Source: Polytrichum commune
Taxonomy: Eukaryota; Streptophyta; Polytrichopsida; Polytrichales; Polytrichaceae
NCBI GenBank assembly: GCA_950295325.1
Contig: OX485803.1
Location: 15,130,001-15,194,000, forward strand
Direction of reading: 5' to 3'
Length of the DNA: 64,000 nucleotides
The notes beneath the pieces are model-generated. The model worked only from the letters and a program-made list of their open reading frames with translations. It had not been told where the DNA came from and made no database searches. A program made the translations under genes and the position numbers. This document shows positions 1 through 12,300 of this stretch, piece by piece. Each line of letters opens with the position of its first letter. Position 1 is the first letter of the stretch.

Positions 1-334
1 TTACAACAAACAAAGGAAAAATAGTGATGATAAGTAAAAACTTGCAGACCTCCTCTCTTACTAACCTTTAAAATATGTGAGTCCAACACTTGACATCTGA
101 ATTGAATGTGCAGTGAGGCTATTAGCTAATGTTTAGGACTGTAATGAAGTGGAATTGAAAACCCTTTTATCATCAGCAATGGCAGCCAGAATTACAAGTG
201 TCATCATAACTATAGTACGAGGACTGCAATATATAGTTGGTACTAGTAGACAATATCAGTCACTTGTGTTGGAATTAGGTGACTTTCAAGAACAAAAAGA
301 GGCTACAAGTATATATTTGTATCAAGAATTATAC

Positions 335-3300
335 CTCCTGAGACATGCGTCGACTTCGCACCCACCACTCGACAATAGTCTCAAAGACAGTAGTGAGGGT
401 TGCATCATCAAAGTCAATAATGTAGAGCAGATTAAAATGACGAAGATATCTTGGTGTCACAGGGTTCCGGCCACCCCCTGGTGGTCCCATGGCTGCAATG
501 AACTGGATATCCAGAAGTGCTCTGTAACAGTTTTCTTCTCTGTCATACCTACCACATGCAAACCACCACTTTGTTAACATCGATCCTTAGCACTTGGAGC
601 AATTACTTCTTTGAGACATGATATGCATGCTCATACTTGTATATCCTTGCACTCAATGGAACTTTTCGTCAGGAGTTGGTTCCCTGATTTATTCCACTGG
701 TTGTTTTCCATACAATATCAATAATTCCTTTCCACTAGTGGTGCATGCTTGGAGGTAGTGTTTGAATTTATACAAAGAACAAGTATTTCAATTTATTGAG
801 TGCCAAACTCATTTTAGCACCTCTTGGGATACCAAGATGAGTTTGACCCTCAAAGGACCGATATAGAATGTTCTTCATTCAAACTTCCGCACTACCTCCA
901 AGCATGGAAATCTACGGAACATGGAAGGTATTATATGCAAAACAACCAACTCCCCAAAAAAAGTCATGTTGAGTTAGAGGATAGCTCTAATGAGAATATA
1001 ATTGTTGTAGTGTTAGCACTAATTAGTTTCTTGAGATAATCCTAAACCTCAGGCATTTACACCCTAAACCCTGAGGCCTGATCAAAGTGAAAATATTCAC
1101 CAGCCTCCATGATCCATCCATTGGCGCAAAATCTCAATAGGTGGCTGTGCACCATATGTTTCAAGAGCAGGCATGTTCAAATCATCCACAAAGATAACAC
1201 ACTTTGTCCCAAGTGGTGGACCATAGACATTTTTCCGCCTCTTGTCCAATTTGGAGTCAATGATCTCCTGCCAACATTCAGCCCACAACAATATTTTTCA
1301 TTCTGGAGTTTCAAAGTATATAGCTGAGTGCATAATCGAAACTTCTAGTCACTTAATGATATAAAACTATATTCTTCATGACAATATCAACATAAACGCA
1401 CCTGTGTCTGATTTGCATTTGTTTGGGCGGAGAAAGTTATCATTATTTTGCGATAAATGTTCTGATTAATTCCAGACGATAACACATTTTTAATGTACAC
1501 TGTTTTACCTGCACAATAAGAACATAGTACAAGCTAGGGTTGAAATATGTCGAAACAAATATGGATCTTTGCAGAATGGAGAACAAAGCATCTTAATTTA
1601 GAAGCTGATGGATAACCTCAATATTTGGCGAGCAACCTATCTGCCTGGGTCTATTTACTTGCTAATAAGATCTGTGGTCCTATTGCAGCCCCATAGACAA
1701 AGTTTGGTGATTGGATCGGATTGGAAATGGATTCATCCAGTGAGCAATTGCGATGAATTGCAAAGATTGTCAGTTAAAAAGTTTCAGAATTGGACTTTCA
1801 TGAGATGCAAAAGTTTTAAGAGCTCAAAGTAAAGTTTCTCATTCTCTTTCCCAGCTTAAAATATTTTAATTTAGGTGCATTCAAGTGATCACATAGGCCC
1901 TCTCAATTGTATAAACTATTGAAACTATAACGGTGCCTAAAACTTGAGCACGTAGTCTGCGCATATAGTCCAATCTTATTGTAACACGAATCTAAGGTAA
2001 GCAGGCTTAATTCGGTTATTTATCTAAATCAAAGACCTATATTTAAGTGGCAGGTGCTTATATTCGAGTGGTGAGTGGTTAATTGTAGATCTCACAACAG
2101 ATACCAAAAAGACATGTTTTTGAAGAGATTCGACTATGTGCTCAAGATTTGTTGACCATTCTACGCTTGACAGTCAACGTAACTGGGGGGACCTACGTGG
2201 CCTTCTTATGGCTTACTGTCAGTGGGCTTTGATAATTCATAAATTGAGATTAGCTCCAAAATTTTCTGGGGATTGATTCTGGCTTCTTCAGATACATTTG
2301 CAGATGCACAGAAATTTCAGCCTTGTGAATCCAAGTAGTATAAGGTAGCAAACAACAAAAAGTAGTATAAACATCCACATGTGAGGGATGGATGTAAAGA
2401 ACTGACCTGTGCCTGTAGGGCCACCCAGTAGCACATGAACCTGATGAGTGATGAGAAGCACCAAAAAAAATGCATATCGAGCAGTATCAATTGTTGCCAC
2501 AATGATGTCGTTGTATTGTGCGTCATTCCCAGGACCACGCTTGTCCGCAGTGTCCATCCAGAGTTTCCAGGTGCACTCTGGTTTCGAAAATGTGTAAGCA
2601 AATACCGAGTTTACCTCGGGAAACTGCAAGATTATTGCAAATTTGGGTTTCTGGACAACAAACCCTGCACTGAGCTCATACCCTAAATAATCCTGCTGAG
2701 TAAGCAAAGCGCGGTAAAATCCATCAAACTTCCCTCTCCCCTCGTTGTCCATTGATGCTGCTATCGACCAAACAATTGACATCAACATAAGACATTGCAA
2801 CCAAGTTTCTCTGTCGCCACCGGTTGGTGCTGCCATGCCAGAACCAGAATTACCTTGATCAGTTTCAACACCGGAGCCTCGCCGAACTTTTACTTCGGGG
2901 ACTTTGAACTCATCTAACATGCATTCGAACATGTTCAAGGCACTTTGTGCGAGGTTGATTGGGGATGTAGGGATTGGCTCCTTGCAATGCTTCTTCACAA
3001 AATCGATACAAGGATCGACCAGCCAATTCAATAAAGATTCTATCATAGCCATGTCGGATGGCCCCAACAAGGTGAAGTTGTCTTTGATTCTTTTCAACCA
3101 GGATGATTTCAGAGGGTGCCAACCGATTTGGCTGGGCTCTGTGTACACCATGCCACACCGACTGACGGTGGCAGGTGACGCCACGGCCAGATCTTGAACC
3201 TCAAATATCAGGTTCATTTGCATTGACATTTGAACAATTTCTCCACTCATCAGGCACAGTTTCTTGTTGTCATCCAGCACTGTGTTCATGTTCTCAATCC

Positions 3301-6300
3301 AAACCTGTCTCACCCACAAACAATCAACTGTCAAATCTGACGTACTTTAAGTAATAGGGGTTCAGCAACCCTGGGGTTTTTCCTCAAACATCTGTTATCT
3401 GAGTACAGAATGTCAAAATTTGCAACAATTACAACGTCAGTGTGAAGTATAGTTTGGATTGTACAGCTCACAGATTTGACCCACAAATTCACTGAACAGT
3501 TACCTACTAGGTTGTTAGACCATATTCAAACAAAAGAGCACAAACATCTGTTATCTGAATACAGAACGTCAGTACATTGCAACAATTACATTATTGACTT
3601 GATTTGTACAGGTCATAGAATTGACCCACAAGATTACCAGATAGTAATCTGGAATATTATTAGACCTTGACAAAACGAAGACAAATATCTGTCATTCGAA
3701 TACTCATATGCTATAATTTGCAACATTTACATTGTTAGTTCGGATTGTACAGCTCACAGGATTGACCCACATAATTACCAAACAGTTGTTTACAAAGTAC
3801 TTAAACCTCCCCTAAAAAGAAGACCAGACATTTGGGATTGGTCGTAAGTATATTACCGCATCAACAGGTCCATCAAATATGATCCACTTACGGTCCGGAG
3901 TCTGATCAATAGCTGCATTTCTGAAGGCTTTAGCAAGTATGCCATCAGTCCACTCATGCGAAACCGGATCGAATTGCCCATACAATTGTCCTATGTAGAT
4001 TGATTTGGGATTTAGACAAATACATCTGGTAACCTGTTCCCCATCACCTGCTGCCTTCATATCACCCAAAGCGGCTGCCAAAACTCGGTAGCATTCAGTT
4101 TTTGCCCCATAGGAGTATCCTACGAGCATCAGGCCATGTCTCACCAAAATCATTTCATAGAGTTGAAAAATCTGTTGAAAAAAAAGGTGATTTCATTAAG
4201 AAGTAGGATTGAACAAATGAAATGGGTGCAGCAAAGATCTTATAAGACATTGGGATGAAATAAAATCCAATGCAAAGGATAATTATGATGGTAGAACAGG
4301 GGGTTTACTTCATGAAGTACAGGATAAGGGGCGTCAAACTAAACGATATACTGTACGCAGAAAATCTTTAGACATACATATGCAGCATTCTCAAATTCTC
4401 AAATCAGATTCTAGGTTGACATTGGAGTAACTGGAATACTGATGATTCTTCTGTAAACTAGTCTTTCTCCCTTTCATCGTCCTCTATATATTCCATACAA
4501 AAAAGTAGTCTACGCAGGATTGATTCGCTGCCCAAAGGCCTTATTGAAGAAACTAAAGAATCTTGTCTTAGAAACAAAGAACAAAAAGAGGAGAATTTCC
4601 AATTTGCTTAGGATTGATGTACATTGTAAAACCAATTGCAGTCCATCTTTCTCTAGTTGGACTAACAGAGGGAGATATGATGATATTACAGGATATGATG
4701 ATGATCACAGCATTGTGCAGTTCGAAACCTCAACTATTCACACACTAGTTTCTCCACTTTCCACTGACTTAGCGTATTGGAAAACTCCTCCTTGTTCAGA
4801 AAACAACAGATCAAAAGAGCGAGCAAAGACGATACCCTACTTTCTCAAGAAAGACTGGGTGAGGTTGCAGGTTCATCTTTTCACAATTTTTGTTGATATG
4901 TATCAACATGATGTCATAGTCAGGCGCTGGGAGAACAACTCCAGGGAAGAGATCCATTAAGATGCCCTCAAATAGTGGGATATCATGAGCCAGAAACTTG
5001 GGGTGATTTACATCCTTTAGGGACTTGAGCATGAGCACATCTTCTCTTTCTTCAGGGTACTTCTGCTTTACAGCCCCTGCAGCTCGGAGCACTGATATGA
5101 CTGCTCGCATTCCATAGTCATAGTGTGTTTGACTAGACAGCTGCTCACTGAGGACAAAAACAAACAATTATGTTATTGTAAGGTATTTTTTCTCTCACAT
5201 AGCAAGGAGAAGGTGAGAATCCTGTAGAAACGATACAAATTTCCACAAAGTCTCTTAAAAAAAGACCAAACTAGGAGTTTGGTGCCTCTTTGAGGGGACT
5301 TTACTATTAATAGCGTGATAGAGTATATTGTGTCAGAGCCTAATTTTAAAACATGGGTGAAACTCCTTGGACCTCCTCTTTCAATCCAAAAAACTTTGAG
5401 AGAACTTTAGGATTTAAAATAGGGTCTGACCCATGGGACCTGTCACCCTAAATCCCAGCTCGACCTATGCTCGACCTATGCAAGGCTAGCTTGGCATACT
5501 GATCCTCGTATGACTAAACAGCCTAGCCCCATTCTTTTAGCATGTTAATTTAAGCCTTAAGAAACTTGGGTGACTTCATGCATAAGCTCTTGAACTCATC
5601 TTTTAGCCAACTCACCTGCAATTTGACACTGAGACTTTACAGATAACTCTAATGTACTCATTGACTACAGATAAACTGCATGGTAAGACAGGATTATTAA
5701 TGTAGACCATGTGTTCTTCCAGGGAGGCATGATTTGGTTCCAGAGAAAGCAAAAATCACATTCCAAAAATATAATCATACCTGCACAAACGATAGGTGGC
5801 CACAAGTTTTCGAGCTTGAGCATGAGCATCCAGGTAGCCAAAGGAATAAAGAGTAATCTCAGAAATCAAGGCATAATCAGGAACCATCATTGCAACCGTT
5901 CGAAACAACGCCTTCAAGTTGTCAGGAAGCTCAGAACGTCCTGCATATCCAGGGTTCATGGTGATGAAGCAGTTACATGTTAATTTAAGTGACAAAATGG
6001 TCCCCTCGAACTCAAACTTCTTCAAATTTGCCGCCTTTGCTCTCTGGATTGTTAATATCTGTTGAGCAATAACACTCAGCACCTGTGCACAGAACCATAA
6101 AGTTGCTCAACTTCTACTCGTCTCCTCCTCAAAACAAAAGTGTATATTGAACAAAGTTTGACAACAAATCCTGTAGACTAGATGTAGTAATAAATGCAAT
6201 CTTTAAGCATTATAAGGTAAATAACTCCAAAAAGAACCCAGTGACCAGATGGCAGTATGCTACGACAGAAAAATATACAAAAGAGCACCTCAAGTTCGAT

Positions 6301-9300
6301 TCTGTTGAACTCATCAAAGCAAGCCCAAGCGCCAGAGCTTGCCAGCCCTTTGAAGAATTTTCCCATGGCCAGATAATCTAACCCATCAGAGCAGTTGAAT
6401 ACAACACATTGCATTGCTATTGCTTTAGCAAGATCTTTTGTTGTTTCAGTCTTGCCGGTCCCTGCATATGATATCCAGTGTGTTGTAATCATAATCATTC
6501 AAGTTATTCAGATAGTTTTCTCACCACTGCACAAAATCATGTCAAGTTGGTAAAATAATGTTTGAAATGACAAATTTGAGATGCCATTTGGGGGGCCTAG
6601 CCAATACATTGTTCAGAGAAAGCATCAAGCCAATAGCTTGAGTGGTTGGGACTCATCTACACCTTAAAAGTAGTGTGGGCTCCATTCTCCATCAAGCCAT
6701 GCTAGTGTTTCCTGCTACGGTCCATCCAACCCTTTGTGGGGTCACAGGGTCAGTGTGTCTTTCAGAAAAAGATGTGGTACTGAAGGGATCGTCGAGCCTG
6801 GGTTGGAAGGAACAATCAACAATCAAGTTGCCCCAGTTACGGCCATCAGAAAAAGGCAGCTCAAAACCCCTGGCCTTAACCTGGATCCCATGGGCACTCT
6901 GAAGTCAACCTGCCTAAGGCTGGAATAGTGCTCAAATGGGTGACCTTCCTAGCAAATGATTTTTGGTGCACCTTACAACCTATGCTCCACCCAATCATAC
7001 TTGGGGTATCCAGGCGAACCAAATATTTTCCACCAACCATGTGGGAACCTAGGGGCTTGTCATGGGTGAGGTTAAGTGTGGGTAGGCTTGTCTGCCCCCG
7101 TTCAAGGTGTTCAACTTTAAGAGAAGGCATTATTCTTCAGGGCCCTCTAACTCTCGTGATGCCCGTTTTGGGATTACATATAGACTTAGCCCAAGTCGAA
7201 CATGAAGCAAGACTATAATTCCTGCTGGTGGCAACATCGGAGGCATCTCCTCTTCTACTTCTTCTTCTTCTCCAGCTCTTAATTAAGTTAGTAGCATGTG
7301 GGCGAAGAAAATCTATACTTCATGCTAGGGTAGAAATTATCCTCTTTTTGACAGAAAGACCCACAAATACTAGGTTCAGAGAAGAATAAAAGAACCTGCG
7401 GGTCCTTCGGGAGCCCCTCCTAGGTTCAGGTGAAGGGCACCCATCAGTGTCCGGTAACACCTATCTGTAAGTGGAGTAATCACCAACCGACTGCTGTTCC
7501 CCAAATACTCCCAAGCATACCAAATTCCAGCATTAATCATTCGTACCATTACATTCTCTTGCTCATATCCATACCTGCACATAGAAGGGATGGAAATAAT
7601 GTTATTTCTGATCTCAAGTTTCTTCCAGAAAGAGTTAGATGGAGCAATTGTATAAGGAAAGGAATGTGGGCCTTATGTGGTCACTCTTCTTAATTGGACA
7701 CCTATGTTAGAATGGTGTACAGCAAGGTTTGCAGTTAAGAATGGACACCAAAAGGACATGTGTAATGATGAGATTGGACATGTGCTCCAAATATTGACAT
7801 TATTCTGGGTATAATTGTTCATACAATTGGGGGGCCTAAGAGAAGAAGAATCTCATCTCAACTCCGATTTTGAAACTTGAAATGACAATCTTGGTGATTC
7901 ATCACACTTGCTAACCAGATGAGACAATGCCAGGTTGAATCCAAGGCCAAAATTGGCTGTGGAATTGGAAGTGCCCACAATCCCATCACATTTCTTAGGA
8001 GTAGTGATTACAAAGGTCCATTGTTTATAGACGTGTCACAACTTTAGCAAAACTGACCCACAAAACAAAGAGGTAGTCAAAGAACTACAGGATAGGACAT
8101 CATCTTTATGAAACCTGATTGCATCCTGATTTCCTGGTTCAATATGAAACCGTCCCAAACCAGGTCAGATACCTTCAGAAGATAGGAAACCCAATTTCTG
8201 GAATATCTTGAAGGCTGTCAGGAAATCTATGTCCGGCACTGGACAGAAGGAAAATTTAGGTTGACAGCAATCTTACTTTTCAAGCATTTCCTGAAATTTT
8301 CTAAGCCAAGTATTTAACAAAGCAAGGGAAGTAAATGTCATGTAGTTGGGACGTCTTCATTTTAAAAAGGTGAAGACCTTACCGTAGCTGAGAGATCCAG
8401 TCAAAATCTGTCACATCTGTCAAACCAGAATCAGCTAATTCTTTGACAACATCACGGGCATGCACATCAATAACAATAAGTGCTCCTATGGTTTTTCTTT
8501 CCAGGCTTGTCAGCTTACCACGAACCTGAGAGTAAACAACATAACCACTGTCTTTTTCATTTTAAATTTCTCAATCCCGGAATTAGTAATAACTGAAATA
8601 TTTTATAAATAACAACAACAATATACCGGTTCTCTCTTTTTCTACATATTTTAAGTATGATTCAATGATGGGCGTGTTCATTCTGTTGTCATTAAGATCA
8701 TTTTGTTCTGATGATTAACATGATCAGCAATATTCCCATGGAATTTTTGGCACTCACAAAGAACAAACTAACCAATGCAAATGCACCCACCTTGTTCACA
8801 ATTGCTTGTAGTTGCATGGTGTTCTTCTGCTCACAGGCTGGAAGAGCACCGATGCGAATACTCTCTTCTACCTCTTTTGTCCAGTACATTTGAGAGGCAC
8901 AAAGAACAATTTGTCCAGGCCACTCCAAAGTCCAATCTACCCTGGCTGTCATTGCATAAGCCTGATAGCCTCGATGACACACATCTTGTAAGCTTTCTCT
9001 CATGGCGTCTTCCACCTGTACTACCGCAAAATGCAGTTGTCAATTTATGCAAGGTCCAATAAGAATACTAGAGAAGATAGGCCTAATGTGAAAGTTGACA
9101 ATATGTAAAGCCTAGGTAATTCCAAAAATCTATATCACAAAAATAGAGAATTCTTTTGTTCCTTTTTTCTTGAATGTCAAAGAAACAGAAACTTTCTAAT
9201 TGAAGACCTTATCATTATGTGAAACTACTTTGGGATTGGCGACTTTTCGGTCCCACGAGCCTTCAGGCTGCTGCAGACGTGACTCGAAGTTGAATCTCAT

Positions 9301-12300
9301 GACTAAATCCCAATTTTAAATATAAAATAGAGCCCCCTTTATATGATATGATAAAGTTGGTGACGCCTACTTAACTTTTCTCTTTTTGTATCAAAGGCCC
9401 TTTTTGTCAATCCACGCGTGTATGTATGGTATGTAACCTTTAATGGTTTTACCAAAAAATATATAGATTTTTTTTGCTTTACATTTTCCGGGCGCAAAAC
9501 GTGCTCGATTGACTCTACGTTTTCTTGCGCGCAGCGCAGAAAAGGCGCAACAAAATCATTTTTCTGGAACACCTTCCAGAAACCATTGTTGATAGAAAAA
9601 CTAACCTCTAGGAGCCACTTCTCAACTGCACCTTGAGCTGTCTTGGGATTGAAATGAAATATAAAGTCCACGCGCTCACCCTCCTCACTTAGCATGGCAA
9701 CAATATCCAAGTCGTCTTCAAAAACAAGTCGATTGATGCCCTCAAATATTTTCTTACAGAAGGGCTGAACTCGCAAGGGATCCTTTGTCTCCGCTAGAAT
9801 CTCCAGCAGCTCATCATTGGAGAGGAAAAAGAACCTAGTAGTAAATTACCATGTCAAGACAAGAAGCTGAGAGCCCTATAGAATTGCAAAACATATACAA
9901 TTCCTGCACGAGCACAAAGATTTCTCAGCAATGGGGATTTGACCAAAGCCATACTTGTCTAACCTTTGAGGACCTGCCTCCTCTGAAACTGTTGAGCCAT
10001 GAGACTTCTAAAAGGCACTAAAACCTAGCAAGTTTGGCAAATGGAGGCTAATCTCACCTGGGGAAGGCAAGGCGCTTGGTCTCCAAATAATCATTCAGAC
10101 CTTTATTCACCAGTTCCAGTTGCTCATTATTGACAAGCAAAGTGTTGAGCAATTCTTCATCACAACCAGCAATCAGCACCTCTGCATTTCGTGCAAGTTT
10201 GATCATGATTTTCCGCCACGAGCTGTCAACAGCCTTGAACCGGCGACCTTCCACAGGCATTTGCATCATTATGTCCTCTGATGTGAAAATAGGCTCCAAA
10301 TACATCCAGGATTGCTGACATTTTAGCCATTCATCAAGCACCTGTAACCATCCTAACAATGAAAGCAGTATGAGTTATTAGGTTCATATTCCTTGCTTGG
10401 TATTTAGGTTTCGTGGTGAAAGCTATGTTCAAAACAATATGCATATGTGCAAACAACCCTGTTTCTAGATTTAATAGGGCATCTGAAGGTGCATTCACAC
10501 ACAAAGCACCGCAGCAGTTGAGTTGGACTTGTAGCCCACCTTTGACCACAAGTACAGGTATTTTTTATTATACACACAACTCCTCTTGTGTTTGAAGACT
10601 CTATTTGACCTCAATGATCGTCCCTCCTAGTGGTGCGATTCGTGGAGTGGAGACTAACCAATTTATGAACTCTAGTGCAAAGTGCGTCCAAGAGTAATTG
10701 CCTCCTACAAATCCTTTCCCATGCTTTGGCCTTAGAGTTCCCTCCAGTGCCACGAAGTAATTACAAACAATATAGAGCCAAAGAAAGTAAACTACAACCA
10801 TCGCAACTACTTCCAATTTCACCTTGCATTGTAGTTGGGCAAGGTAGAGTACTTGTGGTTGTGGTTGTAATCAATCCAAAGGAAGCAAACTGCAACCATC
10901 AACCACTGAATCGGTGGTTGTGTGTAATCACACCTTGAATTTTAAATTTCAGAACGGAAGAGGCATAGAGGGTTTTAGGTTAAAGGTTTAGGTTTTAGGG
11001 ATGACCTCCTGGACAAGATTGAGTTTTTCAAGCCACAGCTTCACACGATCTTCAAAAGGACCAATATAAGGAGACGTTGCAAGCGATTGCGTCTTCACCA
11101 AATGCTCCTCCAGCATTTGTTGTAAGTCATCAACACCACGCAAAACAGTTGTCCCCGTGGCATGCCATGGTCCATACTCAAACTTCACACCAGTCCATGC
11201 AGCTTGCATTTTGTCAAGGCTTTGCTCCACTGCATACTCTTTGGTGGCAAATTCACTCACCTGTCCATGATCACATCGCATTGTCATTCTGAAAGTATTA
11301 AATATACGTGTAATGAGATACACCATAACCATGCCACTCTGCTAGCCAGAGATCTTCAGTCATGTAAAGAACACTCATTGTTTGAATACATCTCACAATT
11401 TGTGTGCTTTATTAGATTTATCTTCTAATCAACATGACTTTTGGTCAGGAGTTGGTTGTTTTGCATACAAGACCTTCCATGTTAAGTGAGTTATTGGTGC
11501 ATGATTGGAGGTAGTGTGGAGTCATGCACAAAGAACATTGTATATCGGTTCATTGAGGGTCAAACTCATTTTGGCATACAGATGAGTATGGCTCTCAATG
11601 AACCCAAATAGGTTGCTCTACTTTCAAATTCACTACCTCTGAGGATGAGACCTTAATTGAGTTCCTCATATTAACTAATGTGGCCTGTGCCCATTGGTTG
11701 TCAGAAAGATCTCAATGTGACTAATAAACGAATAAACAAACAAATCTCATATTTAGGTGAGAATTGATGTTAGTATTTTAAAAACATAGCAGGGCAAAGC
11801 AGAGAATTAACATCAAGGCTGACCTCATCAAGAATAGAAATGTAATTTGGTAAATTGAGCTTCAAGGCAGCACTGACTGTGAAGCTTGGAGTGGCCTTTA
11901 CATGGAACCCAAGCTTTTTACTAAGCATCTGATAATGCCGATCTCGCATACCTGGGTTTCGAAGAGCTGCAATCATTGGGCAATAATGCTGCAAAGTTCA
12001 ACAGAGTAATATCAACTGGAGTAAGAAAACCATGTGCAACCAACATCACGTTTACAAGACCTCATATATCAGGTATAAGTAGTGACCCCTAAAATATGAA
12101 CTCACCATTAACTTGTCATGATATTTAAATTCCTAAATCAGCCTCTTCTCGTAAGACAATCACAGACTTTTCAGGCTTGTATTCCATCTTAGAAAGCCGA
12201 CTTTTTAGTTGGGCCATTTTCATGCTTACTTCAAAAATAATCACCTTTAAGAAGATGAATAACTAGCTCATGTTGGACAACAATAGATATGGACCGTTAC

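Larger units (their letters stand above)
335..3304 (-). other. End of AAA2 and most of AAA3 of dynein
   Basis: The 898 bp exon 2407-3304 finishes AAA2 ([12 protein letters not shown]) and enters AAA3; it carries a Gly/Ser-rich insert ([15 protein letters not shown]). Walker A GGPTGTGK is split by the intron between 2407 and 1508. Exons 1402-1508 and 1101-1267 follow, with Walker [13 protein letters not shown]. Exon 335-548 carries [20 protein letters not shown]. After base 335 a GT donor follows, and I see no convincing exon in bases 1-334. Confidence 0.88.

Noticed and set aside
1-334. Possible small dynein exon near 66-99 on the minus strand
   Set aside because: It has an AG before and a GT after, but the encoded residues do not match the conserved dynein sequence expected after exon 335-548.
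149-577. 142-codon plus-strand frame
   Set aside because: It is antisense to the conserved AAA3 exon at 335-548 and has no domain of its own.
9339-9605. Extension of the minus-strand frame beyond the conserved linker exon
   Set aside because: A GTTAGT donor follows the conserved part at 9606 and the extension loses dynein similarity; joining to 8791-9015 keeps phase.
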